Below are positions 12,764 to 24,679 of a DNA stretch of 64,000 nucleotides, piece after piece. The stretch covers positions 19,774,288 through 19,838,287 of the forward strand of contig NC_135246.1 in NCBI RefSeq assembly GCF_947623445.1, given 5' to 3'. Source of the DNA: Clavelina lepadiformis. Taxonomy: Eukaryota > Chordata > Ascidiacea > Aplousobranchia > Clavelinidae. Below the pieces are notes generated by a model. It was given only the letters and a program-made list of their open reading frames with translations. It searched no databases and was not told where the DNA came from. Every line of letters starts with the position of its first letter. Position 1 is the first letter of the stretch. A program made the translations under genes and the position numbers.

Positions 12764-13186
12764 TCAGTTAGATTTTATTCTGTTTGTTATCACCTTGATT
12801 TCTTTTGTCCACTGCGTTATTTCATGTTGTTTTCGTTTGCGCCTCAAGTGTTTCGATGTGGTCGAACGGTCAGTAAAAACTGCCATAATAGTTGGCATAG
12901 AAAAAAACTTAAGGCAGATAAGCACAGCGAAAGAGATGTGTTTCAGAGATTTTTTGAAAACACTGAATCTGTGCGCGTTGCGCACGTCCCGCGGTAGACT
13001 GTTCCACAGCCTAGAAGCAGCTGCGGAAAACATTATGTCGCTGTACATCGAGGTCCGACAAGGTGGAACTTGCACGAAGTTCCTAGACTGGGATCTCAGA
13101 ACTCTCGTTGGGCTATAACGGCACAGACGCGTTTGCTGATATAAAATAGTTAAACAAATATAAGCTCTCGGTACTCAGTTGAAATA
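12764..13186 (-). mobile_element. LINE 3' end, duplicate copy
   Basis: Matches the LINE remnant at 2,233-2,655 with an offset of 10,531 and encodes the same 103-residue tail containing RLWNSLPRDVRN. It was copied by the segmental duplication, not by a new insertion. Confidence 0.8.
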
Positions 13187-13951
13187 CATTTTATTGTTTA
13201 TTTTTCGCCATTGACAGTGGGAAGAAAAATTACGGTACCTAGTACTTAATCTATGCAAATTTGTACTGGCAAAAACTTTCGTCAGTTCGAGGATAAAGAA
13301 AGCTTGTCATGCTAGTGCAGGCCTAGAAACCAGTTATCGTACCACGTCGAATACATACACAGTAAACATTGCTATAAATCATGTCAATATAGTTATACGC
13401 GGACAAACCTTTGCAAAATGCTGTCATTGTGGCTTGTTTTATATCTTAATGTCCAACAAAAGAAGTCAATAAACCCACATAATCAATTAATTTTCATGTT
13501 TTTTGTTTTATTATTGTGACCAGTGTTTTTTTAAGGTGTTTTGGTGTTTTGGGAAACCGAAACGGTCCCCCAAATTTCTCCAGCGGTTTCCCAAAATTTG
13601 GACTTGCAACTACAGGTTATTTTTTGGTATTTAAATGAAACACTTGCGGTGTCTTAAAACTACTTAGTGGTCACCCAAACCAAACCTTAAAAAAAAACCT
13701 GATTGTGACTCATATATATATTTGGTTTAAAGTCACCAAAGTGCGAAACTGCGCTTTGGCTACGAAATGCAAAACCACGGGCACAAAATTAAACAATTGA
13801 ACCAATAAATCCAATTAAGCAATGAGAAAAAGTGGACTTAATATTATAGCATGGGTTTAACACTAATATTAACAGGAAAGACAAAATCCGACAACATCGA
13901 CATCGGAAACTCAACATCAGGTTGTCTCTTCAGGTTGGTCATGTCATCGAC

Positions 13952-16479
13952 TTAGCAAATGAGATAATCCAAGCGTAAGAAGATACCACGACGAAAGGTG
14001 ACGGCAGTAAGTCTGAAGTGTCTGGCTTTAATTGGGTTCGGGAATATATTCTGCACATGATTAGTGCTATCAGTGTTTCCTTGGAAAATCTACAAAAACA
14101 AACAAAATCAAAATAAAGAAAGCTGGGTAGTCTGATATAAACACAACTTAACTTTTATCGAACTTTATCACAAACATTCAATTTACCATGTCGTTTCCAT
14201 CGACATCTTGTATCACTTGCAGGTGATTGGTGGAATTCCCAAATGATATCTTGAAGCTTGTTACCCAATAACTACTACTTCCCTGGGTGACTACACCTGT
14301 CACTCTGGTCGGAGTTCTCAAGTCAACTTGAAGCCATTCTCCTGGCGTCTCTGCATGAAAATATTACGTCATCATATCTTGGCAGCATTGATAAAAACTC
14401 TTAGAGGCGAAACGCTTGACTTACGATATTTTGATGAATGAGGAAACCAAACTTTCTCTCCATCCAATCTTCCTCCATGAGCAACATGATTAGGATGAGA
14501 ATTGATCGACGATGCGGTCATTTCGTCATCTTGCACTTTTCCACTTTTCACACCAGCCAAGCAAACTTCCTCTGTGAAATGTAAATATCAAGTTGCTGAA
14601 ATGTTCTTAAATGTGACGAATTTCCAAAACTCATGACCTGGTATCGCTGAAATAAATAAAGTTCTTCTTCTGAGCTAAGTGTGGGGAGTTACCACAATCC
14701 AATAGAAATCATATTTACCAGCATTTACCGGTTAATTTAGTTCAATACATGGTTAACACTGGTCAACAGCAAATTATTTGGTGTTATTTTAAAAGGTTTT
14801 GGAAATATTTAAAACGCCAATTCAAAAAACATCTCATTTTGTCCACCACCACGGCAAGTTATGATGGTTATGTTACAAGTCCTGCCTTTATTTAATTTTA
14901 TCCAATTGTTCAAAAGAACTAATCGATACATAATAAAAGCATAAATTAACAAGCATCAAAACCATAATTAAATGGACAATCTTGCCACCGCAGTATCACT
15001 GAATGGTTTGTACGTAATTGAATCCTTTATGAAGAAAAAATACAAAACAAATTTCAAATTCGCGGCATGTATCGGTTAAAGTGTTGTGTTTAATGGTTAT
15101 ATTTCTTGAAATTAAATTTACTAAATATAGAAATTTAATGTAAAAATTAGCTTTTTCAACATTGGTAACACTTTCCAAGACTGGAAAGTCTTGAAAAGAA
15201 GCAAGGACTGACCTGGAAGTTAAGCAAACAACCCGAGTTTATGTTGTTTATGGTTGTGTTGTGCTTTGTCTACAAGCAGAGTTGAATAAAGTATCTTTTA
15301 TTTGCTGGGTATTAGGATAAGCAAAGGATTGGGCTCCATGTAAAATATACATCTTTGTACAACTGGCCAGCGTAGTTTTTAGGTATCTTGAGTGTCCGAA
15401 ACGATATCTCAAAATTTGTACCACGGTACCTACAGCAGAAAATGAGCAGTTGCAGTCTCTTAAAACATTTAATTGAGGTTTTTAAAATTTTAGCGGTCGC
15501 CAAAGATAAACCTTAAAAAAACCTGCCGTTGGCTAAAGGGAGAGTCCCTATAATGCCTTATTTTCTAAGCTCTGACGTCAAACCAAACACCATTATCTGC
15601 ATTTGGGATAAAAATAAAGAACGAAGTTTCAAAATAAAATAAAATATTTAAACACTTGAGCTTGGAAGGAAAACGTTTTTGCAAAGATGCCCTGTCTGTT
15701 TGCTCAAGATGAACTTGATTTGTTGGTGTGAGTTTTGTAAAGTTTCTTGGTGCGTTAATTTCGTGCAATATCAATTTGTTGTCAAGTGTTAAATTGAAGA
15801 CATCAGATTAGTTATTTAGAAATTGGTTACAAACATAAACTACTAAAATGCATAAAAAAATGCTGTCAGTGAAAACATTCATATATTTTAGCTCGGTGCA
15901 ACATGATAATATGAAAACGTGAGATATGATTGCGGTGAACAAAGTCGTGATATGAAGCTCTCATGTGACATTTGACAAATGTTATGCTTTGCAATATACC
16001 ATCAGTGTAATGGCTGCTGTATGGATCGAAATGTTTTCAAAAAAACTTCTGCATCGTTTTAGCTTGTTTGTTTAGATTATTTGACTGTTTTTTATAGTCC
16101 AGCCACTCCTCGACATATTGTCATAATGCGACCAATCTACATTAATCTTTTGATAAAGCAACTTATTTATTGTTGGTAAATTACCTCGAAGAGCTTCATG
16201 TAAACGATCCAACGTATCCAACCTTTTCTTAAGCTCGACAACTTCGCTTAGATCGCATTGACACTGGCCAGGTGGACCGGGATTCCCCTTTGCTCCGTGC
16301 GTGCCTTGAGGTCCTGGTATTCCCCGTTTACCGGATGGTCCTCGCGGGCCTCTACTTTCCAGGATTCCTAGAGCATCACGTGGAACAGGCAAACAAATCT
16401 GCTCATTTTGACTCAGCACAAATGTCGCCAGATTAACAGCAAACACCAGCGCTAAGAAAGCAGCTATTATTGACGTCAT
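13952..16479 (-). CDS. Secreted collagen-discoidin (F5/8C) protein, gene 2
   Basis: Recent duplicate of gene 1 with exons 16,479-16,185, 14,571-14,425, 14,350-14,187 and 14,089-13,952 (247 aa). Signal peptide, collagen triplets, CQC neck and F5/8C domain are all kept and the splice sites are unchanged. One amino-acid change is visible by eye in exon 3: PTTVT in gene 1 reads PTRVT here (C to G on the plus strand near 14,305), next to a silent change. Everything said of gene 1 applies. Intron 1 spans 14,572-16,184 and shows no other gene. Confidence 0.82.
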
Positions 16480-17122
16480 CTTCACTTGTTTATCAGTCTG
16501 CAAAATAGAACAGATTATGACGTGTGAGAGAGCATTCTGTGCAACAAAGATCTGCGCGAAACATTTCATTCACAATTTGGTTAGAAACAAGATGCTTTAA
16601 CCATTTACAGAAATACACTTGTGCAATTGTGTGTAAAATATTAAGTAAAATGTAAGGATTTGCAAAAATTTTGGTATTAATGGAACGAAAACTTTTAACC
16701 TCAAATTTTCTGCAAACCCGAACCGATGCCAAATATATTACGTCATAAAAATGAAAAACTGAAAATTATAGTTAAAGAATTCTATCTACATTCATCGCGT
16801 TTATTGAACATATACGTAATAATGGTTGACTTGCTTTTTATATTATTTGGATAAAAGGAAATAAAGCAACAGCGCCTCCGCAATAACATTGCCAAGTTAT
16901 TTCGTTACTGGACGAACGAGCAACAACAAAGCGACAATCAAATTATCAAAAAAGCTGACGCTACATGTCGCTCTTTGCTTGCAATGTAAACTTCATCACC
17001 TCTAAGTCGGAGGCAATAAGAAAGGAAATGACGTCAGCAATATTTGAGACTCTTCTACTAATGAAAGAAAAAAAAAAGTTCAGAGCTTATTTCCATTTCT
17101 AAGTTTTGACTACTGTCTATAG

Positions 17123-17375
17123 CGGGCGTGTGCGACCTTTTTCACTGGAGGGCCAAATACAAAACTTTGAATGATAACGCGGGCGGCATGAACGTTTTCA
17201 AAAAAAAAATTGGTAACATTTTTCTATGAAACTAGTTTATGTAGACAAGAAACAGATTTAGTGCAGTCCACGACACACGTGTGTAACAGTTTATTGGAAA
17301 ACTGTGAATAATTGTCGATGGAAGATGAGGAAACTAAATTCAGTCAAGCGTATTTAATCACAAATTATTGTGATT
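17123..17375. mobile_element. Truncated copy of the hAT-like element
   Basis: Left half of the element seen whole at 6,605-7,099. It ends at the duplication/deletion junction, where sequence from the end of a discoidin exon 4 follows directly. Confidence 0.85.
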
Positions 17376-17763
17376 ATCCAAGCCACATTATCCAAGCGTA
17401 AGCCGTTGCGAGCGTAACAAGTGACCGCAATAAGTCTGATGAATCTGGCTCTAATTGGTATCGAGAATATATTCTGCATGTGATTATCTGTGTCTTCAGT
17501 GTTGCCTTGGAAAATCTACAAAAACAAACAAACTCAAAATAAACAAAGCTGTGATATAAGCACAACTTCTATCGAGTTTTATCACAAATACAAATCTACC
17601 ATGTCGTTTCCATCGACATCTTGTATCACTTGCAGGTGATTATTGGAATCTCCAAATGATATCTTGAAGCTTGTCAACCTCCAACCAACAGATCCCTGAG
17701 TGACTACACCTGTCACTGTGGTCGGAGTTCTCAAGTCAGCTTGATGCCACTCTCCTGGCGTCC
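17376..17763 (-). pseudogene. Partial discoidin exon set (exons 3 and 4), 3' end lost
   Basis: Exon 3 is open at 17,763-17,600 (reads TPGEWHQADLRTPTT and TQGSVGWRLTSF). Exon 4 starts at 17,515 and is open through RLD, then runs into the deletion junction near 17,376, so the terminal Cys and stop are replaced by unrelated codons. Exon 2 is missing and segment A lies upstream. Confidence 0.7.
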
Positions 17764-17834
17764 CTGCATGAAAATATTTCGTCATCATATCTTGGCAGCA
17801 TTGATAGAATTCTTAGATGCGAGACGTGCGAGAC

Positions 17835-18925
17835 GTTTTCGAGGCAAAAATGTGTTTGTAGAATCCAAATTAATCCAGCTTTTGTTATACCGCAGTGTTA
17901 TGATTAAGACAACGACAACAAGCAGCAGTGAGATTTTTGCACAAGATAATGACATGGAGTGTGTTTACCGGACTTTGTGTTTGTTGTGCAACTATGCACT
18001 CCTGTCAAGTCGCTTCTGATAACCCGCTCAATATACACATCGATTCGAGGAGCTTTTCATGACGAACATTTATGTCTTTGGAATAAATTACTTGTTGTTT
18101 GTCCTGGTTGTCTTTAAAACTTTGAAATTTGAAGAAATATTTCTCAACAAATCCATAACTATATTAAACATCGCAGCATCAACAAACGAAACTTTATTAA
18201 CAAGTTAGCATGAATTTAATACTAATCGGAATTCTGCTTCAACATCGGGTTGTCTCTTCAAGTCGGTCTTGTCGTGGACTCAACAAGTCAAATAATCCAA
18301 GCGTAAGCCGCTGCGAGCGTAATAAGTGACCGCAATAAGTCTGATGAATCTGGCTCTAATTGGTGTCGAGAATATATTCTGCACGTGATTATCTGTGTCT
18401 TCAGTGTTGTCTTGGAAAATCTACAAAAACAAACAAACTAAAAAAAAACAAAGCTGTGATATAAGCACAACTTCTATCGAGTTTTATCACAAATACAAAT
18501 CTACCATGTCGTTTCCATCGACATCTTGTATCACTTGCAGGTGATTATTGGAATCTCCAAATGATATCTTGAAGCTTGTCACCCTCCAACCAACAGATCC
18601 CTGAGTGACTACACCTGTCACTGTGGTCGGAGTTCTCAAGTCAGCTTGATGCCACTCTCCTGGCGTCCCTGCATGAAAATATTTCGTCATCATATCTTGG
18701 CAGCATTAATAGAATTCTTAGAGACGAGACGTGCGAGACGTTTTCGAGGCAAAAATGTGTTTGTGGAATCCAAATTAATCCAGTTTTGTTATATCGCAGT
18801 GTTATGCTTGAAACAACGACAACAAGCAGCAGTGAGATTTTTGCACAAGATAATGACATGGAGTGTGTTTACCGGATTTTGTGTTTGTTGTGCAACTATG
18901 CCCTCCTGTCAAGTCGCTTCTGATA
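17835..18925. repeat. Tandem 0.9-kb discoidin array units
   Basis: Segment A (17,835-18,020), a spacer, exon 4, exon 3 and again segment A (18,735-18,925) follow each other. The two units here and the one at 8.7-9.8 kb share the same order, so they arose by unequal exchange within the array. Confidence 0.7.
18280..18668 (-). CDS. Discoidin exons 3 and 4, open but without exons 1-2
   Basis: Exon 3 at 18,668-18,505 and exon 4 at 18,420-18,280 are open, have GT-AG sites and end RLDYLTC-stop. The exon 4 loop reads VTYYARSG. No exon 2 or collagen exon is adjacent. It could only be expressed if an upstream exon 2 (for example at 19,802) splices into it; phase 1 at that junction would allow this. 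Otherwise it is a gene fragment. Confidence 0.55.
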
Positions 18926-19190
18926 ATAATTAATCCGCTCAATATACACATCGATTCGAGGAGCTTTTTATGACGAACTTTTATGTCTTTAGAATAAATT
19001 ACTTGTTATTTTTCCTGGTTGTCTTTAAAACTTTGAAATTTGAAGAAATATTTCTCAACAAATCCATAACTATAATAAACACCCCAGCATCAACAAACGA
19101 AACTTTATTAACATGTTAGCATGAATTTAATATTAATCGGAATTCCGCTTCAACATCGGGTGGTCTCTTCAAGCCGGTCGTGTCGTGGAC

Positions 19191-19802
19191 TCAACAAGTC
19201 ACATAATCCAAGCGTACGCCGATGCGAGCGTAATAAGTGACCGCAAGAAGTCTGAAGTATCTCGCTCCGATTGGGTTCGGGAATATATTCTGCACGTGAT
19301 TAGTGCCATCAGTGTTGCCTTGGAAAATCTACAAAAACAAACAAAATCGAAATAAACAGAGCTGTGTATCTTGATATAAAGACAACTTAACTTTTATCAA
19401 ACTTTATCACAAATATCAACTTATCATGTCGTTTCCATGGACATCTTGTATCGCTTGCAGCTGATTGTTGGTATCTCCAAATGATATCTTGAAGCTTGTC
19501 ATCCTCCAAGCACCACCTCCCTGGGTGACTACACCTGTAACTGTGGTCGGAGTTCTCAAGTCAACCTGAAGCCACTCTCCTGGCGTCCCTGCATGAAAAT
19601 ATTACGTCATCCTATCTTGGCAGCATTGATAAGATTCCTAGAGGTGAGACGCTTCACTTACGTTGTTTTGATGAATAAGGAATCCAATATCTTCCTTTAT
19701 CCAATCTTCCATGAGGAGTAAAAGCATGAGAACGGATCGACGATGCGGTCATTTCATCATCTCGCACTTTCCCTCTTTTCACACCAGCCAAGCATACTTC
19801 CT
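19191..19802 (-). CDS. Discoidin (F5/8C) exon set, open, with altered splice donor
   Basis: Exons at 19,802-19,662 (141 nt, two codons shorter than in gene 1), 19,588-19,425 (164 nt) and 19,328-19,191 (138 nt) are open and encode EEVCLAGVKRGKVRDDE through VRLDYVTC-stop. The loop residues differ again (TQGGGAWRMTSF). The donor after exon 3 reads ATG then ATAAG, where every other set has GTAAG, GTAAA or GTTAG, so normal splicing to exon 4 is doubtful. Its intron 1 is kept only to about 21,300 and no collagen exon follows. Confidence 0.6.
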
Positions 19803-19924
19803 CTGTGAAATGTCAATATCAAGTTGCTGAAATGTTCTTAAATGTGACAAATTTCTCAAAACCCATGACATGGTATCGAAGAAATAAATAAAGTTCTTCT
19901 TCTGAGCGAAATGTGTGGAGTTAC

Positions 19925-20442
19925 TGTCACCAAATTTCACGTTTGGCAATTCTTTGTATATCAACGCTGACAGGCGTGCTGTTGTAGCACTGCACATTGA
20001 TACGTTTTAGTTGTATAGTTAGATGTATATTCCACGATGTGTTTTTAGATTTATATTAAAATGTATTTCACCCGTATTGTTGTGGCCATATTGTGTGACC
20101 GCGGTTTTATATATAGTATTAGTAATTCATCGATATGCCACTTGTGACTCGTTTTATTGTTAGTAAGTCTTCTACACTTGTACTTGGTTTACTCCTTTAC
20201 CCACAACTCCCCCAAGGTATGTTACGCTGCCCGTAATTTCCAATCTCACACCCTAATGATAATTAATTGATCACGCTGTGGTTTGTTGGAGAAGAGTTGA
20301 TTAAGTCTACATTTGGTTTCAATACAAGAAAGACGTTTGTTTTTATTAAAGGAATGCTCATAAAAGATAGGAGAGCAGAAACCGGCTAATCGACTAGCCG
20401 TAAAAGCGGGAGGTTTCCTGGCCAAGGAAAATCTTGCTTACA
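19925..20442. mobile_element. Solo LTR (fossil LTR retrotransposon)
   Basis: The segment interrupts the discoidin intron-1 sequence. It starts TGTCACC, ends GCTTACA and is flanked by TTAC on both sides (19,921-19,924 and 20,443-20,446). The uninterrupted intron can be read elsewhere, for example near 4,155. A related copy is at about 62,116-62,603. It is an inactive remnant of one LTR only. Confidence 0.7.
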
Positions 20443-21556
20443 TTACCACAATCACATAGAAATGATATTTAGTAGCAGAAGGTTTGGTCAATTTAGTTCA
20501 AAACATGGATAACACTGGTCAACAGCAAATTACTTGGTGTTATTTTAAATATTTTGGAAATATTTGAGATGCCAATTCAAAAAATATCTCATTTTGTCCA
20601 CCACCAAAGCAGGTGGTTGTGTTACAAGTTTTGCCTTTATTTAATTTTATCTGATTGTTCAACAAAATTAACCGTTTCATCATAAAAGTATAAATTAGCA
20701 AGCATCAAAACCAAAGTTAAATGGACAATTTTGCTACCGCAGGATCACTGAATGGCTTGTATGTAATTGAATCCCCTTATAAAGAAAATACAAAATATAT
20801 TCGAAATCACTGCCATCTATCGGTTAAAAATTGTGTTTGATGTTTATATTTCTTGAAATTAAATTTATTAAATATAGAAATTAAATGTAAAATTAGCTTT
20901 TTCAACATTGGTGACAATCTTCAAAACTGAAAAGTGCTGGAAGGGAAGCAAACAGACCGAGTTTTTATATTTAATGGTTATGTTGTGCTTTATCTACAAG
21001 CAGCGTTGAATAAAGTGTCTTTTATTTGCTCGATATTAGAATAAGCAAAGGATTGGGCTACATGTAAAATATACATCTTTGTACAAATGGCCAGTGTAGT
21101 TTTAAGGTATTTTAAGGGACCGAAACGATATCACAAAATTTGTACACGTTACCTACAGCAGTAAATGAGCAGTTGCGGTCTCTTAAAACATTTAATTGCG
21201 GTTTTAAAATTTTTTAACCAAACCCCAAAAAACCTGTAGCCTTCTAAAGGGAGAATCCCTCTAATGCCTTATTTTCTAAGCCCTGACGTCAAACCAAACA
21301 TCATTATCAAAACAAAAACTCATAAGTGCACAAAATAGGCGGATAACCAAAACAAGCGACGTTGCTTAGTTGTTCACATAATCCATTCCTTTTTTCAATA
21401 TTTCAGGTGACAGAACTTTATGGAATTGATAGATATAATAAATAAATAATCATACTATTTGTATAGCTCCGTATTTCGGTAAAAAAATAACCGCTCAAAG
21501 GCGCTTAACATATACGGCATAGATAACAGTTCTAAGAGTATAACATAAATAAAAGG
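20443..21556. other. Remnant of discoidin intron 1, no gene seen
   Basis: Up to about 21,300 the sequence follows intron 1 of gene 1 with many differences, then stops matching before the point where a collagen exon would lie. The rest, up to the LINE tail, is AT-rich and shows nothing recognisable. Confidence 0.65.
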
Positions 21557-21877
21557 TCAGTAAAAACTGCCATAATAGTTGGCATAGAAAAAAAACTTAA
21601 TGCAGATAAGCAAAAGTAAAGAGGTATGTTTCAGTGATTTTTTGAAAGTACTGAAGCTGTCCACGTTGCGCACGTCCCGCGGTAGACTGTTCCACAGCCT
21701 AGAAGCAGCTGCGGAAAACATTATGTCGCTGTAGATCGAGGTCCGACAAGGTGGGACTTGCACGAAGTTCCTAGACTGTGATCGCAAAACAATCGTTGGG
21801 CTATATAGCGGCACAGACGCGTTTGCTGATATAACACAGTTAAACAGATATAGGCTCTCGGTACTCAGTTGAAACAC
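21557..21877 (-). mobile_element. LINE 3' end (reverse transcriptase C-terminus)
   Basis: A 106-codon open frame on the minus strand with RLWNSLPRDVRN, homologous to but clearly diverged from the copies at 2,233 and 12,764. It extends a little further 5' and includes SPTIVLRSQSRNF, another block typical of this part of jockey/CR1/L2-type proteins. From 21,880 to 23,217 the sequence is partly homologous to 2,650-3,420 and carries no gene I can support. Confidence 0.8.
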
Positions 21878-23217
21878 ATTTTATTGTTTATTTTCGCCAT
21901 TGACAGTGGGAAGCAAAATTACGGTACTTAGTAATTAATCTACGCAAATTTGTACTGACAAATACTTTCCTCAGTTCGAGGATAAAGAAAGCTTGTCATA
22001 CTAGTGTAGGCCTAGAAACCAGTTATCGTTCCACGTGGAACGAGTAACACTGATACAAAACCTTATGAATGGATCGGTGACGAAAATTACGTATAAGGAT
22101 TTATGGCCACAACTTTAACTTGTAACCATGTCAATTAAACTCAATGTTATTGACGAGCTTACTGCTGTCGTGACGTAATTTTTAATTTTCACAATGCAGA
22201 GACACAACTGTCACAACTCAGTTGACACTTGAGTTCGAATGCAGCCTACTTAAAGCTAAGTCTGGAATGGTCTAGTTATGTATGGAGTTCTATGTTAAAA
22301 TAAAAGGAAGCTAAAATCACAAAAAAATCTCTTTGGGCGTTTGCGTTTTTGTTTTCTTGGTTTTGTAGGTGTTGGACGGCTGATAGATTTGAGCTGAGAA
22401 TACCAAAAAGGCAAAATGGCATGAACTGCAAAAAGCAAGCAATGACTTGAAAAAATGCATCTTTTCAACATTGTTGGAGCTTTCTTGTGATAACAGATGC
22501 GAGCAGCAACGAAAAAGTGTTTAATTCAATTTGACGTCATCAAATAAAATGTCAACAAGTTTCACAAAAATTTTAGTTAAATTGAACCTGCGGCTTTAAC
22601 CATCGAATTTTAAAATCCTCTGAACTCCCTTTAAAATTTTCCCATACAAATAAAATTTGCTTACAGTTGACGAAATTAAGCGACGATAATCGTTCTTGTC
22701 GGATTTACTGCATAGTTATACGAACCCATATAACGCGACCCGTATAATGCAGAGGTCGTATTGGATAAACTTTAATCACGGCAGAATAACAAAAATATTA
22801 ATATGTATAGTTAACAATGCACAGCAAACACTGCTATAAATCATGCCAATATAGTTATAAACCTTTGCAAAATCCTGTCATTGTAGCTTGTTTTATATCT
22901 CCATGTCCAACACACAAGAAGCCAATAAACTCACATAATAAATTACTTTTCGTGTTTTGTTGTTTTATAATTGTGACTCATATACAAATTTGGTTTAAAG
23001 ACACCAAAGTACGAAACTGCCCTTTGGCTACGAAATGCAAAACCATGGGCACAAAATTAAACAATTGAACTAATAAATCCAAAGTAATGGGAAAAAAGTG
23101 GACTTAATATTATAACATGGGTTTAACACTAATATTAACAGGAAAGTCAAAATTCGGCAACATCGACATCGGAAATTCAACATCAGGTTGTCTCTTCAGG
23201 TCGGTCGAGTCATGGAC

Positions 23218-24666
23218 TTAGCAAGTCAGATAATCCAAGCGTAAGCTGATGCCAACATTAAAGGTGACGATAATAAGTCTGAAGAGTCTGGCTTTAATTG
23301 GGTTCGGGAATAAATTCTGCACGTGAGTGGTTCTATCAGTGTTGCCTTGGAAAATCTACAAAAACAAAAAAAATCAAAATAAACAGAGCTGTGTATCCTG
23401 ATATAAACACAACTTAACTTTTATCGAGTTTCATCACGAATATCAACTTACCATGTCGTTTCCATCGACATCTTGTATCACTTGCAGGTGATTGGTGGAA
23501 TTTCCAAATAAGATCTTGAAGCTTGTCACCCACCAAGCACCTCCTCCCTGGGTGACTACACCTGTCACTGTGGTCGGAGTTCTCAAGTCAACCTGAAGCC
23601 ACTCTCCTGGCGTCTCTGCATGAAAACATTACGTCAGCATATCTTGGCAGCATTGATAGAATTCTTAGAGGCGAGATGCATTACTTACGTTGCTTAGATG
23701 AATGAGGAGGCCAAAATCTTTCTCCATCCAATCTTCCTTCATGAGCAGCATAATTAGACTGAGTGTGGATCGACGATGCGGTCATTTCGTCATCTCGCAC
23801 TTTCCCGCTTTTCACACCAGCCAAGCATACTTCCTCTGCGAAATATAAATATCAAGTTGTTAAAATATCCTTAAATGTGGGGAATTCCCCAATCCTATAA
23901 CCTGGCAGAAATAAATAAAGTTCTTCTTCTGAGCAAAGTGTGGAGAGTTACCACAATCCCATAGAAATCATATTTACCAGCAGAATGTTTGGTCAATTTA
24001 GTTCAATACATGGTTAAGACTGGTCAACAGCAAATTACTTGGTTTTATTTTAAAAGGTTTTGGAAGTACTTGAGATGCTAATTCAAAAAATATCTCATTT
24101 TGTCCACCACCACGGCAGGTGGTGATCGTTATTTTACAAGTTTTGTCTTTATTTAATGAAGTGTCGTGATATGAAGCTCTCATATGACATTTGACAAATG
24201 TTATGCTTTGCAATATACCAGCAGTGTAATGGCTGCTGTATGGATCGAAATGTTTTAAAAAAAAATTCCGCATCGTTTTAGATTGTTTGTTGAGGTTATT
24301 TGACTGTTTTGTACAATCCAGCCACTCCTCGACAAATTGTCTCAATGCGACCAACTTACTTAAAACATCTGCTGGTTTACCTCGAAGACTTGGAAGTAAG
24401 CGAGTCAAGACTTCCCTCATTTCGACAAGTTCTCTTTGATCACATTGACATTGACCAGGTGGCCCGGGATTCCCCTTTGTTCCTTGCGGGCCCTGAGATC
24501 CTGGTATTCCCCGTTTACCGGATAGTCCTTGAGGGCCTCTACTTTGCAGGGATCCTAGAGCATCACGTGGAACAGGCAAACAAATCTGTTCGTTTTGACT
24601 CAGCACCAACTTCGCCAGATTTACAGCAAACACCAGCGCTAAGAAAGCAGCTATCAATGACGTCAT
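23218..24666 (-). CDS. Secreted collagen-discoidin (F5/8C) protein, gene 3
   Basis: Exons 24,666-24,381, 23,835-23,689, 23,615-23,452, 23,355-23,218 give 735 nt (244 aa). The start is the Met of MTSLIAAFLALVFAVNLA (signal peptide). Gly-X-Y triplets, a CQC neck and a predicted helical stretch follow, then the F5/8C domain from EEVCLAGVKSGKVRDDE to RLDYLTC-stop. Intron 1 is short (545 bp), unlike the 1.6 kb of genes 1 and 2. The domain differs from genes 1 and 2 mainly at the loops: RFWPPHSSKQ in exon 2, TQGGGAWWVTSF in exon 3. Exon 1 can also be read past its donor into an in-frame tail, which I consider an unspliced read-through. Confidence 0.82.
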
Positions 24667-24679
24667 CTTCACTTGTTTA

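Larger units (their letters stand above)
10662..17375. repeat. Segmental duplication, copy 2
   Basis: Near-identical partner of 1-6,857. The right end lies within a copy of the hAT element at 6,605, where the sequence switches to the last codons of a discoidin exon 4. About 2.3 kb of copy 1 (roughly 6,858-9,140) is therefore absent here. The similarity is high enough that separate haplotypes placed in tandem by an assembler must be considered. Confidence 0.95.

Noticed and set aside
17741-18933. Plus-strand frames of 92-95 codons beginning MMPLSWRPCMKIF, two copies
   Set aside because: They lie antisense to discoidin exon 3 and run into the segment A repeat. No signal peptide, domain or splice structure supports them.
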